A stretch of DNA of 64,000 nucleotides from Laburnicola sp. R22_1 (GCA_014281115.1 JACONQ010000001.1:2666001-2730000); one strand, 5' to 3'; counted from the stretch's first letter, positions 1 through 11,632 are shown. The notes: generated by a model from the sequence alone, not told the origin. A program made the numbers and translations.

Positions 1-900
1 ATGTTACTAGGCAAGCTATAGGCAGGTGACCTAGTTAGGACTAGCGCCTTGGCAGCTATATATAGTTAGTGCGCAATACGTAATTGTACGCTATCGTAAG
101 TATCTTATATTTAAATAACTACTTTTATCTCATCTATAACTAGATGCGTAACAGATAATTAGACCCTTATAATACTTATTAAAGTACTTTAGCTATTGCA
201 GACTAAGCTTATTTATTATTTTATCGTTCTTAGAGACTACAATAACCTAATTATAAGGTAGATCCTTCTCCTTATACTAGGTAAAGAGGTAGTACTTGCC
301 CCTAAAGATAATAAAGGGTAGGATCTACTACCCTATTATGTTAATGCCTTAGATAACTGTTGTCTACTCTCTATTGCCCTGCTGCACCTACTTTAGCTAT
401 CCTTAACACTTAGAGCCTATAACTACTACTCTAGTTAATCTTATGCCTATTATAAAGCCAGAATTGTCGAAATTATAGGTGTCCTTATCTAGAATACTAT
501 ACTTAGCCTTTATGTTCTTTATAAGCTGAAACCAGCCTTATATTACCTTAGAATTCTTCTAGAGGGCTCTCTTATAGTTGTACTTTTAATTAAACTTAAC
601 TTAAAGCTTTAGCTAGCGCTTAATAAAGTTATAAGGCAATCTCTAGCTAACTAGCTTATAGTGGCGTACAGCTAGTAAAGAATTAGCCATATCTTTTATA
701 GCATTAAGCTAGGATAGAAATCCTCGCGCGTCTAGGTCGAGTATATACTGCATAATTACCTACTCCTCTCTTATAGTAAGTCTTATTTTATTAGGTACGC
801 AGTCGCGTCTAAATATCTTTCTAGCGTGTTAGTTGCTAAGTATACTTTAAAAGACGTTATAGAGGGCTATAGCGCATTGCTAAGAGAGTGTTACGTTTTA
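1..900 (-). mobile_element. RIP-degraded pogo/Fot-type transposase remnant (truncated by window edge)
   Basis: AT-rich DNA with almost no CpA or TpG. Read on the minus strand it resembles the degenerate DDE transposase at 42.1-45.7 kb: the stretch around 270-330 parallels 44,965-45,035, where the reading frame still gives a recognisable transposase core (a run resembling QLGNREWVT, then PFIIFAGQYYL). No open frame remains. The left end lies outside the window and I could not place the right terminal repeat. Confidence 0.5.
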
Positions 901-1054
901 TTTAATAGCCTAGATTATAAGCTATATACGCGCTTCTTTTAACACTAGTAGTTTATTATATAGTTAAGGTATTACGTTATACTATTGCTAATAGTACGTT
1001 TTAGTAGGGTCTTAGCAAAGTAATTAACTTAATAGAATAATTAACTCGAGTGTA

Positions 1055-1390
1055 AAGTACGTTAATAAAAGAAGATTTATTAAGAATAACCTTAATATAG
1101 TAATAAAGTAATAGTGTATCTAGTACGTATTACTCTTATTCTATTATTATAAGAAATAGTATATACCTATTAATATATTAACTTATATTATTTATAATAA
1201 TCTAAATAGTAGTTTATAACTTAGAATAGTAGTTTATAACTTAAGATAGCAAAAAGAAAATAGCTTATAGTGTGGCTGCGCTAAAGTTATATCTCTCCTA
1301 AAGTTCTAAGTAGTCTCTTTATAAAAACTTTGTATATATATAGAAACTATACGCTAAGACTACTAAGCTTGCTTAGTAGTTTAAACGCGC
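1055..1390. repeat. AT-rich dispersed repeat, second copy at 57,215-57,480
   Basis: Nearly the same run of sequence recurs in the same orientation near 57.2-57.5 kb, including a segment ending in a short duplicated unit (GTTTATAACTTAGAATAGTA) and a segment reading AAAGTTCTAAGTAGTCTC. Both copies are followed directly by an S1 short repeat. No coding content seen. Confidence 0.55.
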
Positions 1391-1521
1391 TTTTTTTTAT
1401 TATTACCTTTTTACGCCTTTTTTTTTAATTACTAAGCAGGAGGCTTTGCTTTTTTTATTATGTTATTTAAGATAAAAGCCTTTGTCGTCCTACTTCTAGG
1501 TAGACAAAATAACGCCACACA
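1391..1521 (-). repeat. S1 short interspersed repeat, copy 1
   Basis: About 130 bp. On the minus strand it begins GTGTGGCGTTATTTTGTC and ends in an A-rich tail containing GGCGTAAAAAGG. It is one of eight copies in the window and among the least mutated. Structure and duplication evidence are given under the copy at 29,878-30,005. Confidence 0.6.
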
Positions 1522-2990
1522 CGTATAAACTATAAGACTTAATAGTATAACTAAAGTTTCCTAGGTTAATAGTAAAAGTATATTAGAATAGTATAATTAG
1601 AAGTAACTATGTAAAGAGCTAGGTATATAACAAACTATAGGATAGTAACCTTAGAGTCACTACTTAACAACAGACTTTAAAGGGCGGCGAAACATGGCCT
1701 ATTAAAGGGTGGTAGTAAGAGAATCCGCATAACGCATAGTGTTAACCTAGCCAAAGCTTAACTAGTTAATAGTGGGGAATGCACATAAAGTTAATGCGCG
1801 CCCCACCAGTTCTTTGTTACCTTGTGCCACCTTAATAGAGCATAGTTCTGTTGGCATGCTCTAGCTAAATTTTGATCCCCCTTAGATGTCTGCCCATGGC
1901 GCTAGTGTGTTACTATTAGCGCTTCCTCGCGCTCTACTATACACCCTAGAATTGGCTCTTACTATCTGCAAGGAGGCCTGCAAGAACAATTCCACAATTT
2001 TGCTTAATAAAGCCATATCTTAACTATTTGCAAAAGTCCTGCTAAGGCTATACAATCCCCTTAGTCTTAGTAATATAAGACACAATGCTGTTAATATTCT
2101 TAAGGACCTTATTGTAAGAGGCGTAGATATTAGGCTGAGTTTACTATCTACCATCTCCTATATAAATATAGAAACGCTCCAGCTACTCCTTAATAACAGA
2201 TAGGATAATAACTCTACTAGTATAGACAAAAATGTAGGATTGGGCGCAAAGCTGCCGTTTCTTTAGCATGTTCTACATAGTAGAGAGCTTGTGGAATAGG
2301 GCCTTGAATATGGCGCGCATACTTTTGTACAGTTCCTAGAATCTATGTTGTAGCGTTATTACCTGTTATATAAGACTTTGCTAAAAGAGTGCGTTGTTTG
2401 TTATAATATCCCTACCTATAAGCTTCTTCGTTCCTATTGTGCACCCCATGGCTGAAGAGAGCTTCACTTAGCGGTTGAGAGAGCGATATATGGTCCTTTT
2501 GGGTACGGTAAAAGAGATAAGCAGATGCATAGAGAGCATATAAACATGGTTTAGTATCTGCTTAACGTAGTAGGGATGGACGTAAACGTGCTAGACTAAC
2601 CCCCTGACATTTCTATTCTGCCCATGCATTGTGGTGGAAATAGTAGAAGAGCGGGTCCAATTTGTTATATACTAACTAGTACTATGCTAAAAAGAGACAC
2701 TTGTGAATTGACGTGGATGCTGTTAGATTAAGGTGCGGACCTGGAGCTTGCAATAGAGTTCGCCAAGAAGGAATATCTAAGATTTATTAAGGATGTTAAG
2801 GCTTGGAGAAAGAGGAAAAAGAGAAGGAGTAGATGCTGCGTGCAGTAAAGCTATAGAAGATAGCAATTTCCTTTTTTCTTTTCTTTTAGGCTGTTCTCGC
2901 CGAGAGGGGGTTTCAGAATGAAGTAACCTAGGTTTATTTATTTCTTCATTTCTTTATACACTATAACACTATCTACCGGTCTCGACCGAG
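1522..2990. other. Moderately AT-rich transition zone, no recognisable gene
   Basis: Base composition climbs gradually from the AT-rich block to the gene island. CpA and TpG reappear, but no open reading frame longer than about 60 codons exists and I recognise no domain. It is probably an old, partly RIP-mutated element. The island begins near an inverted pair GGTCTCG/CGAGACC around 2978-2993. Confidence 0.4.
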
Positions 2991-3153
2991 ACCCACAGGC
3001 ACTTCACAGTTAGATCACATGATTGAATCACATGTATTCAAGATTTTTGCACAGAGCTGGTACACAGAAAAAAGTTTATAGCTAGATTTTCTTTTTTACC
3101 ATAGTATAGCTGCGGGATGCAGCTTTGTTCACAAACAAAAAAAACCACTATTT

Positions 3154-3477
3154 ATGACCTCTAGCATGCCTCTACTGTCGCCAGACTCATTCCAGAGATC
3201 TCCACGAAAACCAGGCGATTCAACTATCCTCCAGGAAGATGTGCTCGCGCTTGATGTGGATACGGTGTCAATAGTTAACGTTGTTTCAAGTCGAACGGAG
3301 AGCACATATGTAATAATTCTACTGTACTATGGCGATCGATTAGATGGGGACAAACGCATTTGTACGTATTTCGTCATGAACCCGAACATGTGGAAGACCC
3401 AAGTCTTCTCGAATTTTCATTGCACCTGCCCTTGGGCATTAAAAACACTTGCGCGACGACTGGGCCACTCTACATGA
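3154..3477 (+). CDS. Possible small hypothetical protein (107 aa)
   Basis: An ATG-initiated frame of 107 codons just inside the gene island. The product has no signal peptide, no long hydrophobic segment and no motif I recognise; it has three cysteines near the C-terminus. Nothing upstream marks a promoter clearly. It could equally be a chance frame, because the following 1.1 kb is non-coding and no intron-joined extension was found. Confidence 0.15.
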   Translation: MTSSMPLLSPDSFQRSPRKPGDSTILQEDVLALDVDTVSIVNVVSSRTESTYVIILLYYGDRLDGDKRICTYFVMNPNMWKTQVFSNFHCTCPWALKTLARRLGHST

Positions 3478-4594
3478 TTTTAACAATGTCTTCTTTCAAC
3501 AATGAAACTAACACCATGTGCTTTTTGTAAAACATCTAATTGCTCTTCCGATTGGCCAGAAGACGGGCGTTGAGCAGCTGAACAGATGTATTTCAGCACA
3601 AATTAATCTCTGGCGATCTGCAGACGAAGCATAAATCCTTCTTCTAAACATAATCAGACTACATCATTCGAGTTGACCCAAGCATAGTCCAAACAGTAAA
3701 GCCAACTCTGCTTTGTGCTGGAGTCATCCTAGGACAGATAAGCCAACAAAGCACCGAGGCTACTATTTCAATAATTTTCATGGTAACCTAGGAATGCGGA
3801 AAGGAGGCGCTTCATATACCGATAATTGTCTTTTATCAACAAGACCCCTTCCCCCCACCTCCCCCCTCTCCCCCCCTAAAAAATTAACATCCCAGGCGCA
3901 TATTTGGTCTTATACCAGCGCACTCCATAGACAACTCTAAGCACCTAATACCACTTACCCATTACCCCCTTCCCTTGTAAACCTCTCTAAACCCTACAAG
4001 AAGACCCTGCGCTTAACAATCACTTGTCCTGCTTTACTATTCAACACTCACGCCTCGTATACATTCCCCACTATACCTTGCCCATCACCCTATCCGCATC
4101 CGCCCTACTAACCTATAAAACATCGCAATCCTCTACGTTCTGACCTTTCCCACAACCCTCTACGTTCTTACCTTTCCCACAACCCCAACTATCTACCTAC
4201 TAAGCTCCCCACACAAAAAGAAAAAGAAAAAGAAGCACCTCGCCCACTCTAACACTAACACAGCACATCACAACCCAATGCAATCTAACGCCCCTACACC
4301 CCTAGTAAAAGGAAAGAAGAAGAAGAAGAAGAACAAGTCAAGCTAAAACACTCACATCTCCCCACTCATTCAGTTAATCAATCACTCATACCATGCCATT
4401 CGCACCCTATTCAGTCCATTCCATTCCATTCCAACCCTAAACTCCACATAATATAATACATTTTCACCAACCAACAACACGACACCAAACTCGAGAATAA
4501 TCCGGTACATTTCTCACTTTCGGCCCCTTGATTTCCACATCCATTTCCATGGCTATATCTATTTCCATCCATCTACATAACCCAACCCTCTTTT
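3478..4594. other. Intergenic, low-complexity C-rich and A-rich tracts
   Basis: No gene seen. Contains a pyrimidine/C-rich tract at about 3846-3880, short AAAAAG and GAA runs near 4216-4334, and a CCATT microsatellite near 4416-4435. It probably holds the 3' flank of the WBP1 gene. Confidence 0.5.
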
Positions 4595-6101
4595 TTACTG
4601 CGTCTTCTTGACACTCCTCTCCGTCGGCGCACTATACAACCAAAGCGCCACAAACGCTACCCATCCCACAATGGTAACCCAGATACCGCCAATCCACACC
4701 CACGCGCCGCTAATCTGCCAACTGCGCGGCCATTCGTCGTGCGCGAAGTGGCGCACTGTAACTTGCCTCTTCTCGTCGAGGTTGGTGAGGAAGGGGCGGC
4801 GGTAGTTGACGTGGAAGTTGAAGATGCCGTGTTGGTCCGGGGTCCTGAACGAGGTGCCGAAGATGGTTGAGTTTGCCGTTTGCGAGATGGGGGAGAGGTT
4901 GAGGCGGTGGAAGGGGGAGAGCATGCTGAATTCGAGCTGGACAGCGTCGTTTTGGGCGGGCAGGAAGGGCATGAGATGGTCGTTTTCGTATTCGGAGATT
5001 TCTACCTGAAAGGCCTTCATGTTTATTAGCGATGGTCGCTGGGTCGTGTTATTCGCTGCTACTTACGACATCCTCCTTGACGCGGTAGATCTTGGGGTTG
5101 TTCTCTGGGACGGCGAGGCTGGTGTTGAGCTTCTTACTAACACCTTGGTCGTGGTAGTGGAGCAGCTTGCCGATCTTCAAGACGCCAGTCTCCTTGAACG
5201 TCCATTGCGTAACCTTGTGCACAAATTCACGGTTCGCGGTCTTAACAGCCTTGCCGTTGAGCGTGGCCTTTTCGGCAAACCATCCATTTTGTAGCATCTC
5301 AGCGGAGCCAACGACAGTCAAGCGCGCCGAGTTGTGAGCCTGCATGGAGGAGACGAGGTTCAACTGCTCGCCAGTCGCAAAAGGATCCTCCACCACTTCC
5401 GCCTCGTCTTTAGGGTTGTAGCTGTACGCGGTGCTCGGAGCACGGAGAATGGGCTGGACGAGCGGCGATTCGTTTCCCAGCGTTTGGGCAACAGCACGCG
5501 GGACGGCAATGAGGCCCTCACCAGCAAAGTAGTTCTTGACATCCGACCTCGCCGGCTTGGGGAACGGCAACAGAAGAACATGATGCTTTTCCGCAGCGGA
5601 AGTAGAATCGTAATTGAAGTGGTCGACCACCAAAGCGCCCTTGTCTGAGGGAACGTGGATGTCGAGCTCGAGGAGCAGGGACGAAACGGAACTGGGCGTG
5701 GCGTGGTCGCTGGAGAGCGCAACGAGGACATTTCCTTCCTTCTTCATGAAGTCGAGGAACTGGTTTGCGGTGAGGGCGGGGCCGAGGCCTTTTGACTTGG
5801 CGGGGAGGAGGATAACGTTGTCGTAGGCGCGTTCGCCGTGTCTGAAGAGCGCGAGCTTGTCTGCCTTGGGCGACTCTACCGTTGTGTGGTAACCTCGACC
5901 TGAAGCGTCGTCAGCGATTGTACTGAGAAAGCCTTTCTTAGTAGAATTACAAAACGTACTGTTCAAGTCCTCCAGCAACACGCTATACTTGGCCCTCTCG
6001 CTCTCCTCGTCGAGGATCACCAGCAGTCTCGAGCCCGTGGAGCTCAGTGCCTGCACCGCGCCCAGCAGCGCAAACAGCAGGAAAGACAACAAGCCCCTCA
6101 T
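4595..6101 (-). CDS. WBP1: Oligosaccharyltransferase subunit WBP1 (OST48 family)
   Basis: Subunit of the ER oligosaccharyltransferase that transfers the dolichol-linked glycan to Asn of nascent proteins. Three exons on the minus strand: 6101-5960, 5899-5067 and 5005-4595, giving 461 aa, the usual family length. Introns of 60 and 61 nt have GTACGT/CAG and GTAAGT/CAG borders. The start at 6101 was chosen because it begins a signal peptide (MRGLLSFLLFALLGAVQA) followed by the conserved LLVILDEE strand; the open frame upstream of it is antisense to NUO9.5. The luminal part has GERAYDN and LLPAKSKGLGP, typical of the family. A single C-terminal membrane segment (IGGIWVTIVGWVAFVALWLY) is followed by a short cytosolic tail ending KKTQ, a KKXX ER-retrieval signal as in yeast Wbp1. 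Divergent from NUO9.5, 279 bp between start codons. Confidence 0.95.
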
Positions 6102-6380
6102 ATTCGCGTCGTGTCGAAGTGGAAGCTTGCAGTAGGGTGACGCGGCAGGCGGCAGCTCAGTTGGAGACGTATGCTTTGCCAAGAAAACGCCGGGCGCGGA
6201 GAAACTCACCGCCGAGAACACGAGTTGGGCCGCGAACGACTGACGACGACATCCACGACGACTTTGCCAGCCATTGACTGCGCGTTCCGACGTCCGACCT
6301 ATTGCGCGGCACTCCCACGGTAAGCTGTTTTTGGCGCTTGCACAGCTGTGCCCGTTACTAATGTGTGTCTCTAGCCCACC
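6102..6380. promoter_or_regulatory. Bidirectional promoter WBP1 / NUO9.5, with a 5'-UTR intron on the plus side
   Basis: The 279 bp between two divergent start codons must hold both promoters. On the plus side a good intron lies entirely in the leader: GTAAGC at 6320, branch-like TTACTAAT around 6354, CTCTAG ending at 6374, six bases before the NUO9.5 ATG. No TATA box is evident. Confidence 0.5.
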
Positions 6381-6683
6381 ATGTCCTCGACCGCGCCCTT
6401 CTTCTTCAAGGAGCCCTTCCGCTACCTCCGCTGGGCGGCTATCAACAAGCCCGCCTACTTCTACTCCATCTGCGTGGGCCTGGCCGGACCGGGCATTGTC
6501 GCTGTGGTCGTGCCTACGAGGAAATATCTGGGCTACGAGCGGATCGCCAAGGTGCCGCAGACATATCCGAGTACGTGGGCATAGATCGCGTGACCAAAAG
6601 AAGTTACGGGTGAGGCTGTCGGCTAACCGGACGCAGTACCAAAGGGGCCGCGGCCGAGACCGAGCGGATTTGAGGACGAGTAG
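6381..6683 (+). CDS. nuo9.5: NADH:ubiquinone oxidoreductase 9.5 kDa subunit
   Basis: Accessory subunit of mitochondrial complex I. Exons 6381-6570 and 6637-6683 give 78 aa, the usual size. The 66-nt intron begins GTACGT and ends CGCAG; joining it converts a frame that would stop into the conserved end YPIPKGPRPRPSGFEDE. The N-terminal half carries FRYLRWAAINKPAYFYS and one hydrophobic membrane segment (CVGLAGPGIVAVVV), as in fungal 9.5 kDa subunits. The start is set by the upstream leader intron and by family length. Identification rests on the remembered family pattern, especially the xPxRYxRWA motif and the TYPIPKGPRP tail. Confidence 0.9.
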
Positions 6684-6845
6684 AATGGAGAGCATGGTGC
6701 TAGCATGATGCACCGGATGGAGGAGTACGATGGGATCAGAGAGCCAGGAGACTCGATAAGTTTAAATCAAAGACATATTCCCTTCCGTATCATGACCCAT
6801 CGCGCGCCAACCACAGATATTCAGAAATCGCCTGCCGTCACTCGT

Positions 6846-8634
6846 CTAATTGTTTCGAGCCCGCTTAGGAGGACGAACGGGCGTCTCGTCCTCATCCTCC
6901 TCCTCCTCCTCCTCATCTCCAAGCACAGAGTCCTCTTCGGACACAAGGCCCATGTCGCGCTCCTCCTGGTGACGCTTCGCCGCCTCAAGGTTGCGCTGCG
7001 CAATCTCGTTGCCGCCGAGGCGTCTGCCTAGCTTGTTCGACTTCGCCTTCGCTATCTCATCCTTTACCCAGGGGTAATCCGCCTTCTCAAACTCCACGCA
7101 GGTGATGTAGTCCACGGGGTACTTGTCGACGTTGAGCTGGCAGGTGCTCTTGAGGATATTGCTCTTGTCCACCCAGTCCTTCATGCACTCCTTTATCTCA
7201 AGCAGGTGGTTCTCCAGAACATGGAGCGCCTTCTTCGTCATCGGGAACATGCCTGATGGTTGAGATGTAAGTCAGTAAAACCCGATTTCAAGTGATATAT
7301 GTGTGATGTAATACACCGAAGACAGGACATGGGTGCTTCAGGGGTTACTTACTGTGGAATTGGGTTAAGATGGCCTTGTCCATGTAGGCGTCACCCGCGG
7401 CGCCAATTTTCTTGTAGAGATCGTATCCGCCGTCGTCTGCGTGGTAGCCTTTGCCGGCGATGATGCGCTGGCCGAACCAGTGGCGGAACCAACCAAGAGC
7501 CATCCAGATCAGAATGTCCTTTGCGTACTCCTCGCGCTTGATGGGGAAGTCTGCAAAGAGGTAACTTAGCGGGAAACTTTGGCACAACACAGCCGTACAC
7601 CTCCCAACGTTTCCATACTGTCTGCGTTGCATTACCCATCCTCGGGTAACACACGGGCATGCAGCCTTTCGACCTGGCATTGTAGGATGGGGAAAATCAA
7701 GACATCAAAGTACGTACCAGAGATTGGCGTCGCCAAATCACCCGGATAGTGCGCCATAATCCTACTCTCCAGCGCCTTGGACTTCTCCACCAGCTTACGA
7801 TGATACTTCTCCGCGAGCTGCTTCGCGACTGGCGTCGCCCCTAACGCCACCATAACCGCCCTATCCTTCCTCCAGGTATTCCAATTTCCCGCCAAATGGA
7901 TCATCGCCTCGCGGAAAATATTCTCAGACCGAATCCGATACGACAAGTCGGCCCATAAATGCGGCTTCGCCTGCACAGAGCGGAAGAGCGCCTGTCCGTG
8001 CTTCAGCAGCGCCACTTCGACGGGCTTGCCGACCAGGTTGATGCAGCCTAGGTACTCGGCGACGTTGACGAGGCCGCCGCAGTCAGTTAGGCCGGCGCCC
8101 ATGTCCGCGTCTGCGATGAGGATTTCGGTGCCGTAGAAGGCGTAGAGGACGCGCTCCCAGTGGTCGAAGATTTTGGTTGGTATGCGCCCGTTTTCGTTGA
8201 GCACGCGGTCTGTGTAGCCGTCTACGCGCTCGCCAGTGTTCGTAAGTTCCTGTTACAAAAACACTTAGCAAGATGTACACGAAAAAAGAAGCGGGGGCGG
8301 TACGGGGGAGCTACAACAACCCCTCCAAGGGGCATGCAAGTAGCGCGTGTTACGCCAGGCCATATAATACCACCCCGCAACAGCTACGCCAATCTCATCA
8401 ACTTACAACAAGATTCAACTGCCCCGCCGGAAAGTTGTCACTCGGCAACTCCACCAGCTCGACCATCCAACGCGTCTTAATACCCGCCCGCGACGCCGTG
8501 TTGCTCAGCTTGACCGCATGAGGCTCAGTCAAGATGTTTGCGAAGAAGGTGCTACTACGGGCGAGCGTGCCGGAGTGGAAGGAGTATTTGCGGTCGTGGG
8601 TCAGGACCACGACGACGTCGTGGGCTTGATTCAT
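6846..8634 (-). CDS. BTB/POZ-like domain protein, uncharacterised
   Basis: Four exons on the minus strand: 8634-8407, 8249-7718, 7550-7353 and 7252-6846, giving 454 aa. Introns are 157, 167 and 100 nt with GTAAGT or GTACGT donors and CAG acceptors, and the frame is kept throughout. The start (MNQAHDVVVVLTHD) opens a BTB-like fold: a buried beta strand, then YSFHSGTLARSSTFFANIL, matching the usual 'F.VH..vL...S.yF' pattern; the later VLYAFYGTEILIADADM segment fits the BTB surface used by fungal family members. The C-terminus is acidic (a run of Glu/Asp around residues 430-440) then basic (PPKRARNN), possibly a nuclear signal. Function unknown; many fungi have expanded families of such proteins. 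Intron 2 contains one copy of a 30-bp palindrome-cored motif. Confidence 0.75.
7631..7660. repeat. Palindrome-cored 30-bp motif, copy A (in BTB gene intron 2)
   Basis: Core TTACCCATCCTCGGGTAA followed by CACA. The six-base arms TTACCC and GGGTAA are perfect inverted copies. Related copies occur at 13,781-13,810 and 27,258-27,288. Confidence 0.5.
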
Positions 8635-9713
8635 GGTGGGTGGTCGCTCGGTCGATCTTATTTCTCGAATTCGCGGCGACAACGGTGGTCGGGTCGAAAA
8701 GTCTGCCTGAGGAGGGTCAAGTAGCTTTTTATACAAATGACCAAAGGTGTGGATAAGGGGGTAGCGTGGGCTGAGGGGCCCCACGTGGTAGTCAATGGAG
8801 GGGGATCTGCTTTGTAAGGTGGGCGTGAGAATAAGCGGGCGGGGTCACGTTGCTGTTGAAGTGGTGTGTGAAAGGGGGCTGGAGGGTGCCACGGAGGGAG
8901 ATTAGGGCGAGGATAAGTAGAGAAGACGGGTGCGATTGGGGTAGGCTGGGTGTCGTGTGGATTGGTGTGGTGTGGGAAAGGTGGGCGAAAGTGGTCTGGT
9001 GCATAGGTATAAGTAGGGCATTTGAAGGGTGGTGTCACTCACTTATCTCACTCGGTTAGGTGAAGGTGGGGGGAAGTTGAGTGGCGGATGCCTTCGTAGT
9101 GAGTATGCTGTTCAAACTCAACTGATAATCCATTGTCACTACGAAAGACCTTATCACGCGTCGCTAGAGCACACTAACAGCACTTGGTTAGCTGCGTGGG
9201 AAAGAGGTTGAGGCACTGCAGGCAGCCTTGACGCATGTAGCTGTTGAATATGGAAACGGTATTGTCGTCATTATAATACCTTTTCACTTTATGCGGATGA
9301 GCTCAAAGTTTGCTAAAAAGGAAGAAAAGGGTGATATGTGTAGCTACTCCTTGTGGATAGCTTCTCTATAAAGCTTAGCAATCAACGTGTGAAATAAGTC
9401 TGAACCGCAGGCTGAACAAACTTGGGATGGAAGCTGCATGCCAACATAATCTTGTAGTGATTCACGAAAATTGGATATGTGTTGCAAAGGAGTCGTTGCC
9501 TTTAGGCATCTGCCATAACGACCGAGTATTGACTCGCGTATAACACCTTGTGGGTAATCAAATAACATCACATAATGGACCAACATCACGATCCTCAGCA
9601 ATCGCTCAGTACGAAGTAATCTAAATGTCTTGGATTCTCCAAAAAATCCAGAAGCTCTATACGCTTGTTCCATACCTACCTAAGATAGGTACCACCACTC
9701 TTCCCACACCTCC
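8635..9713. other. Intergenic, BTB promoter side; G/T-rich on the plus strand
   Basis: No confident gene. 8700-9060 is strikingly purine/G-rich on the plus strand (repeats of GGTG, GGGTG) and probably holds the BTB gene promoter. The only frame worth noting is the minus-strand 9344-9673, listed separately. Confidence 0.4.
9344..9673 (-). CDS. Possible hypothetical protein or gene relic (109 aa)
   Basis: Minus-strand frame whose last half (QVCSACGSDLFHTLIAKLYR) looks protein-like, with helical heptads and two Cys in CSAC, while the first half looks random. It could be the final exon of a decayed gene, perhaps related to fungal BTB proteins, or a chance frame. No convincing upstream exon was found before the adjacent RTA1-like gene ends at 9714. 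Confidence 0.2.
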   Translation of the reverse strand: MEQAYRASGFFGESKTFRLLRTERLLRIVMLVHYVMLFDYPQGVIRESILGRYGRCLKATTPLQHISNFRESLQDYVGMQLPSQVCSACGSDLFHTLIAKLYREAIHKE

Positions 9714-10798
9714 TTACTTCTCCCTCACACCATCCTCCCCACCAACCCCCCCACTCTTCCTACTCCTCTTCTTCCCAAGGCAATTCCTCCCCCCATCATC
9801 AACCTCATACCCCTCCCTAAAGCACAACCCGGGATGAAACGCGTTCAACGCCAAAACCGCCACGCCAATAATCGCGCCCTCCAGCCCAATAAAATAACTC
9901 TGCGTCTTAATAAGCCTCCCATTCCACCCCTCACTCAGCTCCGCAACACGATACACCGACCGCGTGAATATGCACAGCGTAGCAAGCGACAACGCAAACA
10001 TGAAGCCTTTGAACGCCCGGCTGGAACGCAATTTCGCGTGAGTGGGATCGAGGGCGTTTTGCGCGCCGAGTTCGCGCATGCGACGTAGAGTGCGGATCGC
10101 GAAGTCGGTCGCGAGGAGGATGAAGACGAGGAGCGTGACTACTTGCACGGCGAGCCCGGCGATCATGATGTTGTTTCCGACTGTGGGGTCTTTGTCTGCG
10201 TGCGAGGCGGACGATGCAATGCCGCCGCCAGCTGCTTGGAGAAGGAGAGATGCAATATCGCAGGGGATGAAGATGCGTGGGTAGGAGAGGGGTTTGATGC
10301 GAGAGTTCTCAGGACCGAAGGTAACGACTATGCGGGAGAGGCAGAGGTAGATACCTGCGGCTAGGAACGCTGGCGCGATGGTGAGAGTGATGATTTGGAT
10401 GAGGAAGGGGTTCTATTGACGGCGTTAGTGATTTGCAGCAAGTCTCATTTCAGGCAGTTCGAACGTACTTCGCCGAAGGGGTTATTGTGACTCAGGACTC
10501 TCCCCACATATCCGATAACTTCAAGCGCAGTCCCAGATATCATAGCAATAGAGAAGCCTAGGAAGCGCTTAGAAAGTGCGCCCTGGGCGACGAACAGGAC
10601 GAACGAGAGCCCGAAGATAGCGCAGAACAATGCGTTGGCGGCTAGGGATGGCCGATAGCCCCAGTATGATAGGTTGAGTGGACATGTCTCCAGTGTACAA
10701 GAGTCTCGGAAGTTCTTTTGATCATTGTAGGATGATGGCTCGGCGCGAGGAGTGAGTTCTCTGGCGTTGGACAGGAGCTTGTACGTCAAGGTAGCCAT
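9714..10798 (-). CDS. RTA1-family multi-span membrane protein
   Basis: Fungal RTA1 proteins are seven-span plasma or organelle membrane proteins linked to lipid translocation and to resistance to aminocholesterol-type compounds; the exact substrate here is unknown. Two exons on the minus strand, 10798-10469 and 10412-9714, give 342 aa, the normal family size. The 56-nt intron has GTACGT and AATAG borders and joins NPFGE to NPFLIQIITLTIAPAFLAAG. Family hallmarks seen: the short extracellular N-terminus with two Cys, a first membrane span after SYWGYRPSLAANALF, the SRIVVTFGPE loop, and RIFIPCDIASLLLQAAGGG, which holds the conserved D-x2-S-x3-Q-x2-G-x-G pattern. Further spans occur around IAGLAVQVVTLLVFILL and FKGFMFALSLATLCIF. 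The tail is short, basic and cytosolic. Confidence 0.9.
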
Positions 10799-11296
10799 AA
10801 CGTCGTTTATACGAGGAGCTTGGATGGTGGGAGTTGCGAGTTAGGCTCCAGTGTAGGGAGGGGTGTAAGAGAGATAAGACCAGTGTATGAGATTCAAGTA
10901 CCAGGTCGCGTCGTGATTATCAATATTTCTCCAGGGACGATATAGGTGTGCAACACAGCATAAATCCTCGAAGGCCGTCCTCCAGGAATATTGCTAGATA
11001 GCGGTGACGTCCCGATAACAAGGTCTTGCGGTCACAGTCGGCAAAAGAATTATTATTAAAGAGTTGGATAGACGGAGAAAGGGATCGGTGACGCGAACAA
11101 GAGGAGGACAAAGAGGCAAGCCCGACGAAACAGATCTGACGCGGATCTAGGTCGTCTTTAAGAACCCACGCCCACATTCGCCGCAAACGCGCCTCGCTTG
11201 CAGCTAATGCGAAATACGCCTATCGCGTAGCCATCACTTCGGTTCCAGCGACCGCCGGTGGAATACGGCACCTGCAGGCTGCATGCTAGACCCAGC
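10799..11296. other. Intergenic, nothing recognised
   Basis: Promoter side of the RTA1-like gene. The minus-strand frame at 10,920-11,186 has no protein-like pattern and is not supported. Confidence 0.4.
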
Positions 11297-11632
11297 GTGA
11301 CTCACTGGAAAATATATACCTAGAGATACGAACTTGGGAATACGAGTGGTATTCACTCAGCTGGCGCGCTGAGCGTCAAGAGGAAGAAGGCCAACGACTT
11401 TGCCTTCTGTGACTCACCGGAAAATATATACCTAGAGATACGAACTTGGGAATACGAGTGGTATTCACTCAGCTGCCGCGCTGAGCGTCAAGAGGAAGAA
11501 GGCCAACGACTTTGCCTTCTGTGACTCACCGGAAAATATATACCTAGAGATACGAACTTGGGAATACGAGTGGTATTCACTCAGCTGCCGCGCTGAGCGT
11601 CAGGAGGAAGAAGACCAACGACTTTGCCTTCT
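11297..11632. repeat. Minisatellite: three tandem copies of a 112-bp unit
   Basis: Units start at 11,297, 11,409 and 11,521, each opening GTGACTCAC and containing ATATATACCTAGAGATACG. Copies differ by only a few substitutions, for example CTGGCGCGCTG versus CTGCCGCGCTG and AAGAGG versus AGGAGG. Each unit contains two short inverted repeats, GAGTGGTATTCACTC and a CAGC...GCTG arm. Because 112 is not a multiple of three and every frame is interrupted, this is not a coding repeat. Confidence 0.9.

Noticed and set aside
6102..6713. N-terminal extension of the WBP1 frame (about 200 codons upstream of the chosen start)
   Set aside because: It is antisense to NUO9.5, is low in protein-like patterns, and would bury the signal peptide.
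8658..9038. 126-codon Pro/Thr/His-rich frame on the minus strand
   Set aside because: Reflects the G/T-rich promoter DNA; composition is extreme and overlapping frames in other phases are equally open.
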